DNA from: Winogradskyella psychrotolerans RS-3
Lineage (GTDB): Bacteria > Bacteroidota > Bacteroidia > Flavobacteriales > Flavobacteriaceae
Assembly (NCBI RefSeq): GCF_000427335.1
Contig: NZ_ATMR01000126.1
Span: 56,363 to 120,362, forward strand
DNA length: 64,000 bases
Direction: 5' to 3'
Both the position numbers and the translations under genes were made by a program. Positions 15,921 through 25,657 of this stretch are shown here, one piece after another (the first letter of the stretch is position 1; each line of letters starts with the position of its first letter). Under the pieces are notes generated by a model. The model had not been told where the DNA came from and ran no database searches. It saw nothing but the letters and a program-made list of their open reading frames with translations.

Positions 15921-15944
15921 TCATTCCCATGAAAATGGGAATCT
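15921..15944. repeat. Short palindromic repeat, ATTCCCAT type
   Basis: ATTCCCAT-GAAA-ATGGGAAT (15923-15942) is a perfect 8-4-8 hairpin between two minus-strand genes. It has the same layout as the ATTCCTGC-NNNN-GCAGGAAT units near 52.2 kb and may belong to the same family of dispersed palindromes. Confidence 0.6.
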
Positions 15945-15968
15945 TATTGTTATTTTATCTAAGTTTCT

Positions 15969-17435
15969 TTACAAAGAGATTTCTGCCTGCGCAGGAAATG
16001 TGACTTTAAAAACAGTCCCTTTTCCTAATTGCGTGCTAAAGGTAATACTTCCATTATAAGTTTCTACAATGTTCTTTACCATAGCCAAACCTAAGCCCAT
16101 TCCGCTAGATTTAGTAGTAAATTTCGGCTCGAATATCTTGTCTTTAGTGTCTTCATCTATCCCAGAGCCATTGTCTTCAATCGTAATATTCACATTGTCT
16201 CCTTCGCTAAAAACACGTACTACAATTTTAGGCTTTTCAGCGTCATTAGGAATTGCTTGAATACCATTTTTTACTAAATTAGTAACCACTCTTATTAACT
16301 GTGTTCTATCAAATTTAGCAATAATTTCTTCAGTTTCAGAATAGAATTCAATGTACTCTTCGTTAAAAATATCGAGAGCCATTTTTACAATATGTACCAC
16401 GTTGAGGACTTCACTTTTTTGAGCTGGCATCTTCGCAAAATTTGAAAATGCAGAAGCAATAGAACTCATGGTATCGATTTGCTGAATTAACGTATTGCTG
16501 TATTCATCTACTTTTTTGTAAATGTTTTCATCCTCTGGATTAAACTTACGCTGGAAACTTTGCACGGTTAATCGCATGGGCGTTAATGGATTTTTAATCT
16601 CGTGAGCCACTTGTTTTGCCATTTCGCGCCAGGCTTGCTCGCGCTCATTTGTTGCTAAAACTACAGCACTAGCTTCGAGCTCATCAATCATGCTATTATA
16701 AGAATTGATAAGCGTTCCGATTTCATCACTTGAAGAATCTATCTGAATTTTTGTATTTCGTTTTTCTAATCGTGTTTCATTCATCTTATCACTAATAGTC
16801 CGAAGTGATTTGGTTATGAATTTAGATATAAAATAGGCAATAATAATAGCGACTAAAATCAATACTAAATATGCATAAGCCAAACGTTTTAAAAACTCCT
16901 TTAGCTCTTTATTAAAAAAATCATCATTTTCTAAATAGGGTAAATTTAAAATGGCCAAAGTCTTAAATTTTTCATCCATGATATAAGTGTACGACGACTG
17001 AAAAGTTTGTCCGGCAACATTATTCTTCACCACAAAACGATGTTCTAAAGTGTTAGATAAGGTGTTTAATATTTCAACATCTAAACAGAGATCTGAAGAA
17101 TCTCTTTGAATGGTTCGTTTTGAACTTTTTAGTAATTGCCCTTCTAAATCATAAAGGTTAATTTGTAAATTATGAATGGCATCAATTTCAAAAATTTCAT
17201 CTTTAAAAATTAACGGAATATTATCTGTTGTAACAGGATATGTGGTTTCACCGATAACGAAATTAATACTTTGCTTAATCGCTTTTTCTTTACGCTCTAA
17301 ACGTTCGCTATGGTATTCCCTAGCCTCTTCGCTATATTGATAAATAGTTACTGCAGCGATCAAAACCGAGGCTACAAGTACTAAAAGTATCATGGCTATA
17401 TTTATTCGGGCTCTTAAGGAAAGGCGTTGCATCAT
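15969..17435 (-). CDS. NtrY-like membrane sensor histidine kinase
   Basis: The start is taken at ATG 17435; the frame upstream begins only with a TTG. The 488-residue product has a first membrane span (about 10-32), a periplasmic domain of about 150 residues and a second span (about 185-205, AYLVLILVAIIIAYFI). A HAMP segment follows, then HisKA with the H box VAHEIKNPLTPMRLTVQSFQ and an HATPase with N box LVKNGIQAI, G1 DNGSGID and G2 GMGLGLAMV. The H-box wording NPLTPM is characteristic of NtrY-type kinases. No response regulator is adjacent. The signal is unknown. Confidence 0.82.
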   Translation of the reverse strand: MMQRLSLRARINIAMILLVLVASVLIAAVTIYQYSEEAREYHSERLERKEKAIKQSINFVIGETTYPVTTDNIPLIFKDEIFEIDAIHNLQINLYDLEGQLLKSSKRTIQRDSSDLCLDVEILNTLSNTLEHRFVVKNNVAGQTFQSSYTYIMDEKFKTLAILNLPYLENDDFFNKELKEFLKRLAYAYLVLILVAIIIAYFISKFITKSLRTISDKMNETRLEKRNTKIQIDSSSDEIGTLINSYNSMIDELEASAVVLATNEREQAWREMAKQVAHEIKNPLTPMRLTVQSFQRKFNPEDENIYKKVDEYSNTLIQQIDTMSSIASAFSNFAKMPAQKSEVLNVVHIVKMALDIFNEEYIEFYSETEEIIAKFDRTQLIRVVTNLVKNGIQAIPNDAEKPKIVVRVFSEGDNVNITIEDNGSGIDEDTKDKIFEPKFTTKSSGMGLGLAMVKNIVETYNGSITFSTQLGKGTVFKVTFPAQAEISL

Positions 17436-17598
17436 TATTGAAGTGCCCAAGAAAATGGACGTATTTTAATTCTGAAATATAAGTTTTAAATATAACAATA
17501 ATCAATCCAAAGACACTATGTGTAAATTCCAATTTTAAAAAACTCAAATTCCAATGCGTACCATTTGAGATTTGGATTTTAGATTTTGGAATTCGATT

Positions 17599-18147
17599 CT
17601 ATGCTTCCGGATTTTTAGAACGTATATTTTTATACAGCTTAAAACCTAACATCAATAAAACCCCTAAAACCACAATACCTAATACTCCAAAAATCCAGTT
17701 TATAGAACTTTTTAGAATGACTAGAAAAACAACAGCAAACAGGATAAAGGTGGCTCCTTCGTTCCAAATTCGCATAAAATTAGACGTAACTTTAACCTCA
17801 TCTTTTTGAAGTTGTTTAAAATACAAATGGGTTTTAAAATGATAGATGAACAATAGAAGCACAAATAGCAATTTTACATGCATCCAACTTTGTTGCAACC
17901 AACTTGGCATTAAAATCAGTAGCCAAACCGCAAAGAGTGTCGCTAAAATTGCAGAAGGCCAAGTGATAATAAACCAAAGGCGTTTTGCCATTAATTTTAA
18001 CTGTTTCCCTAAAATTTCCTTTTCTGGTGATGTTTTATGGAAGGCTTCAATCTGATACACAAATAATCTTGGAATGTAGAACAAGCCAGCAAACCAAGTA
18101 ATCACAAAAATGAGATGTAATGATTTTATGTAATTATAATATTCCAT
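17599..18147 (-). CDS. hemJ: Protoporphyrinogen oxidase, HemJ type
   Basis: HemJ oxidises protoporphyrinogen IX to protoporphyrin IX in the inner membrane. The 182-residue protein has four or five membrane helices and the family pattern near the start: YNYIKSLHLIFVITWFAGLFYIPRLFVYQIEA, with the conserved His (about 11) and Arg (about 27). A conserved Lys-Leu segment (MHVKLLFVLLLFIYHF) is also present. It lies four bases after a MATE gene that overlaps hemH, so hemH, MATE and hemJ form one operon. That context strongly supports the haem role. The family is also called UPF0093. Confidence 0.85.
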   Translation of the reverse strand: MEYYNYIKSLHLIFVITWFAGLFYIPRLFVYQIEAFHKTSPEKEILGKQLKLMAKRLWFIITWPSAILATLFAVWLLILMPSWLQQSWMHVKLLFVLLLFIYHFKTHLYFKQLQKDEVKVTSNFMRIWNEGATFILFAVVFLVILKSSINWIFGVLGIVVLGVLLMLGFKLYKNIRSKNPEA

Positions 18148-18151
18148 GCGA

Positions 18152-19501
18152 TTATATTTTATCTACTAATGTTTTATTAATCTCTCTTTTCAAAAAATAA
18201 CCAGTAACAAGGGTTGATAACACATCAGAAATCGGAAACGCAATCCAAATCCCTAATTCACCAAAATATACTGGTAAGATATACATTAATGGAATAAAGA
18301 AAATAGCTTGTCTCGTTAGTGTTAATAACAATGCCGGCAATGCCTTACCAACTGCCTGAAAATAGGCCGCTCCAATAAGTTGCAAAGCTAATATTGGCAC
18401 CGCAGCAAAAGCCCATCTCATATTATTAGGGGTTATTCTAATAACATCAGGATCTGATGTAAACCATTTTGTAATAATTTCGGGAAAGAACATTAAACCA
18501 ATAAATACTATGGTTCCTAAAATAGTAGCATATTTTATGGCTGTATAAATAGATTCCTTTACGCGTTCATATTTTTCTGCACCATAATTAAAACCTGCAA
18601 TAGGAATAAAACCTTGTGTAATTCCGAAAACCGGAAACAATACAAACATCATCATCCTACCAACAATTGCATAGGCTGTCACTGATGTTTCACCACCAAA
18701 GTTGAAGAGCGCATTATTAACTAATAAGAAGGTAACACTTACTACAGCTTGTCGCGCTAAGGTTACAAAACCTAATGATGCAATTTCAGATACAATAGCC
18801 TTCTGTAATTTAAAATGCGAAAAGTTGATTTTTAATTCGGAATTATCGGATAAGAAATACCAAAAAATGAACAAAAACGCTACAACATAAGAACCTGTTG
18901 TCGCCCATGCGGCTCCTGCCATCCCGTAACCTAAAACATTGATAAATATATAATCTAAAACTAAGTTGCCGACGGAAGGAATAAGCATAGCATACATCGC
19001 AAATTTAGGTTTCCCTTCTGCTCTAATAACGTTATTCCCCATCATTACAAACCCTAAGATGGGTACACCGTAGAGAATGATTTCATAATATACTTTTGCA
19101 GGTTCAAAGATATTGCCTTTCCCACCAAAAGCAGGAATTAATGTATCCACAAAATAAAGTCCAAACACCGCAAACGTCACCGTAAATAATAGCGTTAACG
19201 TCAGCTGATTCCCAAAAGTTTTAAGCGCTTTAATTGTATTATTAGCACCTAAAGCTCTAGAAATCATAGAAGATCCTCCAATACCAATAGCCATACCAAG
19301 CGCTGCAATAAAAAACGACACTGGCAGCACTACATTAATTGCGGCAATGGCTGTAGAGCCAATCCAATTTCCAACAAAAATAGTATCGACCAAGATGTTA
19401 AGCGACATCACCAAAATACCTATAGATGCTGGTACGGCTTGCCTAATTAGTAATTTGCCTATAGGCTCATTACCTAGATCTTGTGACGACACATTTGCCA
19501 T
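18152..19501 (-). CDS. MATE-family efflux transporter
   Basis: The 449-residue integral membrane protein has about 12 hydrophobic helices in two similar halves, as expected of MATE exporters (PVSFFIAALGMAIGIGGSSMISRALGA in the N half, AYAIVGRMMMFVLFPVFGITQGFIPIAGFNYGA in the C half). Its start codon overlaps the hemH stop by one base (TAATG), and hemJ follows four bases after its stop. Placement between the two last haem enzymes raises the possibility of porphyrin or haem export. That is inference; most MATE proteins export drugs or metabolites with Na+ or H+. Confidence 0.85.
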   Translation of the reverse strand: MANVSSQDLGNEPIGKLLIRQAVPASIGILVMSLNILVDTIFVGNWIGSTAIAAINVVLPVSFFIAALGMAIGIGGSSMISRALGANNTIKALKTFGNQLTLTLLFTVTFAVFGLYFVDTLIPAFGGKGNIFEPAKVYYEIILYGVPILGFVMMGNNVIRAEGKPKFAMYAMLIPSVGNLVLDYIFINVLGYGMAGAAWATTGSYVVAFLFIFWYFLSDNSELKINFSHFKLQKAIVSEIASLGFVTLARQAVVSVTFLLVNNALFNFGGETSVTAYAIVGRMMMFVLFPVFGITQGFIPIAGFNYGAEKYERVKESIYTAIKYATILGTIVFIGLMFFPEIITKWFTSDPDVIRITPNNMRWAFAAVPILALQLIGAAYFQAVGKALPALLLTLTRQAIFFIPLMYILPVYFGELGIWIAFPISDVLSTLVTGYFLKREINKTLVDKI

Positions 19502-20538
19502 TATACGGCTTTGGTTTCAGCGGTTGCCCATTCGTCTACCATTTTAGCCACTACTTCAGCAAAATCGTCACGATCGTTGAGGCAAGGGATGACTGTAAAT
19601 TCTTTCCCACCCATTTCATGAAAGATTTCTTCACCCTCCATCGCAATTTCTTCCAAGGTTTCTAAACAATCGCTTACAAAAGCAGGCGTTACAATAGCCA
19701 TTTTTTTGGTACCAGCTTTACCCATTCTTTCAATAGTACGGTCTGTATAGGGCTTCAACCATGGATCAAAACCTAGTCTCGATTGAAACGTCGTAGAATA
19801 CGTACCATTTTTTAATCCTAATTTTTTAGCCACATTTACAGTGGTAATTTCACATTGATGACGGTAACAAAATTCATGTTGTTTACTACCCATTTTAAAA
19901 CAGCATTTGCCGTTCATTTGGCAGTTACCATTGGTAATATCACTTTTACGAATATGTCTTTCTGGAACTCCGTGATAACTAAAAAGGATATGCTCATAAT
20001 CCAAATCATTCAACGTTTCACCAATGCTTTTTGAAAGTACATTGATATAATCTTCACGATTGTAAAATGCTGGGGTTCGTGTAATTTTTAGGTCTGGAAA
20101 ATGTTCTGCAACCAACTCATCTACTTTTACATCAATCGTTTCCGTTGTTGCCATCGCAAATTGTGGGTATAGCGGAATGGTCTTTATTTCGGTACAGCCT
20201 TTATCAACTAATTCTTGCAATCCCTTTTTAATCGTCATGCTGCCATAACGCATGGCCAAAGCCACAGGATAATCTACTTTTTGCTGTACTTTTTCTTGAA
20301 GTCGCTCTGAAAGTACAATTAACGGAGAGCCCTCGTCCCACCAAATTTTTTGATAGGCTGCAGCCGATGCTTTAGGTCTGGTATTTAAAATAATACCTTT
20401 TACCAAAATAGTACGTGCCACTAATGGCACATCAATAACACGTTCGTCCATTAAAAACTCGCCAAGATACTTCTTAACATCTTTAGGACTTGGACTGTCT
20501 GGAGAGCCCAAATTAACTAATAAAATTCCTTTTGACAT
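19501..20538 (-). CDS. hemH: Ferrochelatase
   Basis: HemH inserts ferrous iron into protoporphyrin IX, the last step to protohaem. The 345-residue protein starts KGILLVNLGSPDSPSPKDVKKYLGEFLMD, the family signature. It carries the catalytic region ILFSYHGVPERHIRK (His near 190) and TTFQSRLGFDPWLKPYTD, and a C-terminal ETLEEI motif with the conserved Glu. Four cysteines in the segment NGNCQMNGKCCF are present, as in some bacterial ferrochelatases; whether they hold an iron-sulfur cluster is not known. It is first of the hemH-MATE-hemJ operon. Confidence 0.93.
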   Translation of the reverse strand: MSKGILLVNLGSPDSPSPKDVKKYLGEFLMDERVIDVPLVARTILVKGIILNTRPKASAAAYQKIWWDEGSPLIVLSERLQEKVQQKVDYPVALAMRYGSMTIKKGLQELVDKGCTEIKTIPLYPQFAMATTETIDVKVDELVAEHFPDLKITRTPAFYNREDYINVLSKSIGETLNDLDYEHILFSYHGVPERHIRKSDITNGNCQMNGKCCFKMGSKQHEFCYRHQCEITTVNVAKKLGLKNGTYSTTFQSRLGFDPWLKPYTDRTIERMGKAGTKKMAIVTPAFVSDCLETLEEIAMEGEEIFHEMGGKEFTVIPCLNDRDDFAEVVAKMVDEWATAETKAV

Positions 20539-20850
20539 GCTTTACATTTTCAACTGCAAAAATACGATACTAATCGCAATACTTAATAATGGTTTGTATT
20601 CGTTTTATTTATCCTACCATCATAAAATATTTTATCTACTTTTAGGTTATAAATACCAAAACAAATAGTTTTATTGCTTGTTTTTAATCGAGTTTAAGTT
20701 AAACTATAAGTCTGTTTAAAGGATTTAAATATCTTTACAAGCCTTGATAACATTTTATTATCAACCGAGCATGTTCAAAATTTTATTATTTAAAAAAATA
20801 ATTAATAGCGAATTGCATGTGACAATTAGAATGTCAATAAACATAAACAC
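20539..20850. other. Divergent intergenic region between hemH and the TraB-domain gene
   Basis: This 312-base AT-rich region holds the hemH -7 element (20557-20564) and, on the plus strand, TATCTTTAC near 20730, a possible -7 element for the TraB-domain gene. A 27-codon frame from about 20770 overlaps the next start by ATGA, but nothing else supports it. Confidence 0.5.
20557..20564 (-). promoter_or_regulatory. -7 element of the hemH operon
   Basis: The minus strand reads TATTTTTG at 20564-20557, 19 bases before the hemH ATG. It matches TAnnTTTG. A -33 element is not obvious. Confidence 0.5.
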
Positions 20851-21339
20851 ATGAAAAAAACCCTATCACTACTTCTCTTTTTATTTACAATAGTTGCCTT
20901 TTCACAACAACAATATCAGAGTTTACTTTGGAAAATTACAGGAAACGGACTAAAGAAACCATCCTATCTATATGGTACCATGCACGTTAGTAAAAAGGTA
21001 GCGTTTAGGTTAGACGATGTATTTTATAAAGCTTTAGATCAAAGTGATTGTATTGCACTAGAATCTGACCCAACCACTTGGCCAGGTTTTAATTATGAAA
21101 TGATGCTTGGACAAATGGCTGCGTACACTAATTATAATGATAATTTTTACACCAATCTTTTTAAGTTAACGCATCCGGAAGAAATGGCAATTAGAGGGTC
21201 GGTTCGTATGGACAATAATGCGGTTAATGCCTATTTGTACAGAAAAAGTAGCTCTTCAGATAATTTTGAAGAAGAAACGTATTTGGACATGTTTATTTTT
21301 CAGGCGGGAAAGAAAACAATAAAAAAATATATGCCTTAG
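20851..21339 (+). pseudogene. TraB-domain exported protein, N-terminal fragment (frameshifted)
   Basis: This frame gives a signal peptide (MKKTLSLLLFLFTIVAFSQ) and the first half of a TraB/GumN domain, with LLWKITGNGLKKPSYLYGTMHV and CIALESDP. It ends abruptly at GKKTIKKYMP. The next codons in another frame read NNKKIYALEDLEESRYLTTKAAYNAN, which is the expected continuation; one extra A in the run 21313-21316 restores it. After that a second lost A (run 21393-21397) leads into the long frame from 21413. I read 20851-24367 as one gene with two one-base deletions, real or from sequencing. Confidence 0.7.
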
Positions 21340-21412
21340 AGGATTTAGAAGAATCTAGATACTTAACCACAAAAGCGGCTTATAATGCCAATAAAAAGAA
21401 TTAGACCCTTGG

Positions 21413-24367
21413 TTGCAAAAATTGTATGCTAAAGAGAATGCGTATTTAATTCAAGAAAACTTATACCGCGATAGAAACTTAGATTTACTCGATTCTATTG
21501 GAGCTGGTGTCAACACTGAATTCTTCCGCGAAAACATGCTCTATATTCGAAACGAGAATATGGTAATTTCTTTAGAAAAACTTATGCCTACCAAATCTGT
21601 ATTTGCAGGAGTTGGTGCCGCACATTTACCAGGAGAACACGGTATGATTAACATGTTACGTCAACGCGGTTATATCGTAAAAGCACTAACGTCGGACCAG
21701 ACAGATTATAGTAAAACAGAAAAAACAAAACTCGATAGCCTTTTTGTAACACCAGAACTAAAAATGCATAGTAGTCCGGATGGATTTTTAAGCATCAATA
21801 CCTACGATGAGCTTAGAGAGTTTTCTTATGGTGGACAGAAATATTATTTAGATCCAGACATGACCAATGGTGCCTATTTAACCATTAACAGAATTAGTCG
21901 TTTTACATATTTACCAAACGAAAAAGAAAATATTAGCCTTAAAGACATTGACCATTTATTGTACGAAGACATTCCTGGAGATATTATTAAGAAGGACGAA
22001 TTAACCACGCCTTATCCCGGCATAAGTATCGTTAACAAAACCAAAAAAGGTGAGTTTCAGAAGTATCACATCTATGAAACCCCTTTAGAAATTATAATTA
22101 TAAAATTTGCTGGTCGCAGTGATTTTGTACTCAAACATGAAGATAAGATTTTCAATTCAATAGTATTGAGAACTCCTTCAGACGACACACAACTGTTCAC
22201 CTCTCCTAAGCGTAAGTTTCAAATAGATTTTCCTGAATATTATATTTCTAGCAACATGGATAACTATGGAAAGAAGCTAGTGGAAGGTCATAAAAATGGT
22301 GCTTATTATTTTGTTGAAGAAGCCGTTTTAAACGACTTAACTTATATTGAAGAAGACAGTTTTGAGGCTAAGTATTTTCACCATGCCTTATATAAAAATT
22401 ACAAATTAGTTGAAGCTGAAGGTGGTTTTAAAGCAGGCGATTACAAAACGTATGAATCTAACGCCATTTTAGATGCTGACACCAACAAAAGATTATATCT
22501 AAAAACCATTGTAAAAGATGGTAGTTACTATCTGTTGGGTTATGTTGGCACAAATGAAGCCGATAAAACGGCATTTTTTAAGTCGTTTAAATTCAATAAA
22601 ACAGATTACAAAGGGTTTGAAAAAGTGATAGACACATCCTTACACTTTTCGGTTAACACAAACGGAAAAGCACCTTTACCTAATCCATACAACTATAATT
22701 ATAACGGAGGTAAAAAAGCTAAAGATTATGAGCAGACCATAAGCGAAGCGGTTTATTCTACTTATGCCAACGAGCAAATCTCAATATCTAGGACTAAGTT
22801 TCACGATTTACAAATGTTTCATAATGTAGATAGTCTTTGGAAAGATTTAGAAGAGAAAGTAAATTACAGAGCACGTTATTATAAAGCCGAAAAAGCATTT
22901 CATATCGCCAATCGCAAGTCGTCTAAAACCGATGATAATATTTACACTAACAGTTTTAGCTACACAGATTCTGCAAGCTCAAAACAAGTGCTCGTCAAAA
23001 ATATTTTGAAAGAAGGAGTCCTTTTCGAATTAAAAACATTGGTAGATTCCATAAGCGGTCCTTCAAAATTTGTAACAGAATTTTACGAGTCATTTACACC
23101 AAAAGACACCCTTTTAGGGAAAAATGTGTTGACCGATAAAACCAAACAATTTTTTGAAGCCTTACGAGCAAAAGACAGTATTGTTTTAGAATCTTACGGT
23201 CTTATTAAATTCAAGAAACACAACAGTAAAGACATTGCTTCTATTCTGAAGGATTTTGAATTCGATAAAGAACGCTTAGAGATAAAATCGTACCTCGTAG
23301 AACAACTCATTGAAATTGACTTAAAAAACAATCTGCCTTTTATAAAGCAACTCTATCACGATAGTTATTCTGATCCACAAACTCAAACCTCTATTTTAGA
23401 AGGCTTATTAGATTCTAACACCAAAGAATCTTATAACATTGCTTTAGAATTAATGGAGCGCGATTTACCCTTAGGAAGTGTTGGTAGTATGTTTTATAAT
23501 TACAAAGGCAAAGACTCTTTAGAGTTGAAAGCCTCATTGTTTCCAAAAATACTAGAGTACAGCACCATACAAGAGTACAAACAACCACTTTACACTTTAC
23601 TAGCTAAGGTAAAAGACAGCGGATTAGTAAAACAAAAGACCTATAAAAAATATAAAAATCAGTTGATAAATGACGCTAAAATGGAAATAAAGCGGAATTT
23701 AGGAAGCTATAATAATTACGGTTACAATTCGTATTCTCATAATTTGGCAACCTATGTTCGACTCATTTTTCCTTATAGAAATGAACGTACAGCTAAAGAT
23801 TTCTTTTCAAAATTACTTAATGTAGATGATATAAATGCCTTGGTAAAATATTATGTATTATTAACGAAGGCCAAAGAAACAATTCCGGCTCAACTTACAG
23901 AAAAGCTTATTAATGATGAAGAAAACCAATATTTACTTTTAGAAGAATTAGATGCTTCTAAATTATTAGGTAAACTAAAATCTATTGGTATTAATCAACA
24001 ACAATTTGCCAAATCGAAACTTTTATCGGACGCTAATTATGAAAAAGAAAAAGATTCTATTGCCTTTCTTTTTAAGCGCGATTTTGTGACCGACAAAGGT
24101 AAAAATGCCGTAATGTATTTCTTCAAAATAGATAAGGATGATGAGTATTCTGGCAAGGTAGAAGCCTTACATTACATTTCATTTATTAAGCCAAAAGACC
24201 CAAAGCAATTGGTCGTAGATTACTATTCTGTATCTGAAAGTTATGGTACTATGGTTGATAAAACGAAAGAACTCGAAGAGCAATATACCGAAATTCTTAA
24301 CCTAGCGATTTATAAAGATAGACAACGGGTTACGCCTACTGGTGGTGATGGGTATTATGATTATTAA
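21413..24367 (+). CDS. TraB-domain exported protein, main C-terminal part
   Basis: The frame from 21413 encodes 984 residues. Its first 80 complete the TraB/GumN domain, including VFAGVGAAHLPGEHGMINMLRQRGYIVKAL, the domain's C-terminal signature. About 850 residues follow in two parts: an ORF-wide beta-rich section (about 120-420), and a helical repeat-like section (about 560-900) with many Leu, Lys and Glu. The TTG start is artificial: the true N-terminus is the fragment at 20851-21339 and the middle frame between them. The whole protein would have about 1170 residues and be exported. TraB domains resemble metal-dependent peptidases of the Tiki type. No specific role is known for this long form. 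Confidence 0.7.
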   Translation: MQKLYAKENAYLIQENLYRDRNLDLLDSIGAGVNTEFFRENMLYIRNENMVISLEKLMPTKSVFAGVGAAHLPGEHGMINMLRQRGYIVKALTSDQTDYSKTEKTKLDSLFVTPELKMHSSPDGFLSINTYDELREFSYGGQKYYLDPDMTNGAYLTINRISRFTYLPNEKENISLKDIDHLLYEDIPGDIIKKDELTTPYPGISIVNKTKKGEFQKYHIYETPLEIIIIKFAGRSDFVLKHEDKIFNSIVLRTPSDDTQLFTSPKRKFQIDFPEYYISSNMDNYGKKLVEGHKNGAYYFVEEAVLNDLTYIEEDSFEAKYFHHALYKNYKLVEAEGGFKAGDYKTYESNAILDADTNKRLYLKTIVKDGSYYLLGYVGTNEADKTAFFKSFKFNKTDYKGFEKVIDTSLHFSVNTNGKAPLPNPYNYNYNGGKKAKDYEQTISEAVYSTYANEQISISRTKFHDLQMFHNVDSLWKDLEEKVNYRARYYKAEKAFHIANRKSSKTDDNIYTNSFSYTDSASSKQVLVKNILKEGVLFELKTLVDSISGPSKFVTEFYESFTPKDTLLGKNVLTDKTKQFFEALRAKDSIVLESYGLIKFKKHNSKDIASILKDFEFDKERLEIKSYLVEQLIEIDLKNNLPFIKQLYHDSYSDPQTQTSILEGLLDSNTKESYNIALELMERDLPLGSVGSMFYNYKGKDSLELKASLFPKILEYSTIQEYKQPLYTLLAKVKDSGLVKQKTYKKYKNQLINDAKMEIKRNLGSYNNYGYNSYSHNLATYVRLIFPYRNERTAKDFFSKLLNVDDINALVKYYVLLTKAKETIPAQLTEKLINDEENQYLLLEELDASKLLGKLKSIGINQQQFAKSKLLSDANYEKEKDSIAFLFKRDFVTDKGKNAVMYFFKIDKDDEYSGKVEALHYISFIKPKDPKQLVVDYYSVSESYGTMVDKTKELEEQYTEILNLAIYKDRQRVTPTGGDGYYDY

Positions 24368-24412
24368 ACTCTTTTTCGTATTTTCGACTATAACAATTTA
24401 AATTTTAATCTA

Positions 24413-24622
24413 ATGATTTCCCCATTTCAAATTATCGTCCTTTTATTAATATTTGCTTCATTAATTATTACAAGCTTAGTTTTGGCATCAAAAAACGAGA
24501 TTAGATTTAATTTTTTAGTTTGGTCACTTATAATTCTGTTTGTACCTTTTCTTGGTAGCATTAGTTATTTAATTAAACATTACACTTCATCTAAGACCAA
24601 TACGAATAATCTAGCAAGTTAA
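24413..24622 (+). CDS. Small two-span membrane protein, PLDc_N-like
   Basis: The 69-residue product has two hydrophobic helices (about 5-25 and 33-55) separated by KNEIRFNFLVW. The second is followed by the segment FVPFLGSISYLIKHYTSSK. The pattern with a PFLG motif after the second helix resembles the short PLDc_N-type membrane domain found alone in many Bacteroidota. It lies 45 bases after the TraB-domain gene on the same strand and is convergent with the AraC regulator. The function is unknown. Confidence 0.6.
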   Translation: MISPFQIIVLLLIFASLIITSLVLASKNEIRFNFLVWSLIILFVPFLGSISYLIKHYTSSKTNTNNLAS

Positions 24623-25543
24623 TTAACTAGAACCCATTATATACTTCTTAGGCGTCGTCCCAAATTTCTTTTTAAAAGCGGCTATAAAATGGCTTCCTGT
24701 GCTGTAACCAACTTTTAGTCCAACTTCGTTTACATTATAATCACCAGATTCTAAAAGTTTACGAGCGACTTCCATTTTATAATCGAATAGAAAACTAAAA
24801 ACCGAATCGCCATAAATCTGTTTAAAACCTTCTTTTAATTTTTTGAGGCTTAAACCTATTTCGTCAGCTAATTCTTGCAACGTTGGCGGTTCTGCCATAT
24901 TGGCGATAATAATGTCTTTTGCTTTTTTTAATTTGGCCACATTGACCTCATCCACTAAAAACGGACATTGTTCAATATCGGCATCTTCACTTCGGTTAAA
25001 AAACAGACTCAATAATTCATAAGCTTTACCTTTAAAGTATAAGGGTTTAATAGAATTATTCAGGTTAAAACTGATGAGCTGATTCAAAACCACAGCCATG
25101 GATGGCGAAATTTTTCCATCCTTATAATATTTTTTATCTCTATTATCGTCCGTTAAAAACGTAACATAATTAGCATCCTCTGAAAACAAACCATGAAATT
25201 TCTTAATAGAAATCACTAAAGACACCAACCAAGAATGTGGCTGAATTTCTAAATGAATCGGCAAATCACGCTCTGGATTATAAAGCAATAAGGACGTTTC
25301 TTCATCAATATTCAAGGTATAATTGCCCTGATTAAACTTAAAAGCAGCTTTTCCTTTAGTGCAAAAATGAAACTGAATGTAGCTACTATCAATCTCACGC
25401 TCAAGAATTTCGAGGCTGTCATTTTCATTTTTATGGGTTAACACAAAAAAGCCATCTTCAATACGCGTTTCCTCAAAAGTACTTATAGCGATACTTTCTG
25501 AGTTAGTTTTTTCTAAATCCATTTCGTTATTATTTAGATTCAT
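24623..25543 (-). CDS. AraC-family transcriptional regulator next to hemA
   Basis: The start is taken at ATG 25543; the frame also has a TTG at 25552. The 306-residue protein has an N-terminal sensor domain of beta character (about 30-180, IQFHFCTKGKAAFKFNQGNYTLNI) and a C-terminal AraC double HTH (about 205-300, LQELADEIGLSLKKLKEGFKQIYG, then VGYSTGSHFIAAFKKKFGTTPKKY). It diverges from the hemA promoter, so regulation of the haem operon, perhaps by haem or iron state, is a reasonable guess from position. The ligand is unknown. Confidence 0.85.
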   Translation of the reverse strand: MNLNNNEMDLEKTNSESIAISTFEETRIEDGFFVLTHKNENDSLEILEREIDSSYIQFHFCTKGKAAFKFNQGNYTLNIDEETSLLLYNPERDLPIHLEIQPHSWLVSLVISIKKFHGLFSEDANYVTFLTDDNRDKKYYKDGKISPSMAVVLNQLISFNLNNSIKPLYFKGKAYELLSLFFNRSEDADIEQCPFLVDEVNVAKLKKAKDIIIANMAEPPTLQELADEIGLSLKKLKEGFKQIYGDSVFSFLFDYKMEVARKLLESGDYNVNEVGLKVGYSTGSHFIAAFKKKFGTTPKKYIMGSS

Positions 25544-25657
25544 TCTAAACAAAAGCCTAAAAAGCCCTTGATTTTACTACAAAAGTATGATATTTATCAT
25601 GTTTTAGTGAAAAACAATCCTAAAAAACCAGAAACGATACTTTAAGTTCTTCTAGCG

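Noticed and set aside
20770..20853. 27-codon frame overlapping the TraB-domain start by ATGA
   Set aside because: No signal, no composition support and no homologue recognised; such short frames are expected in AT-rich spacers.
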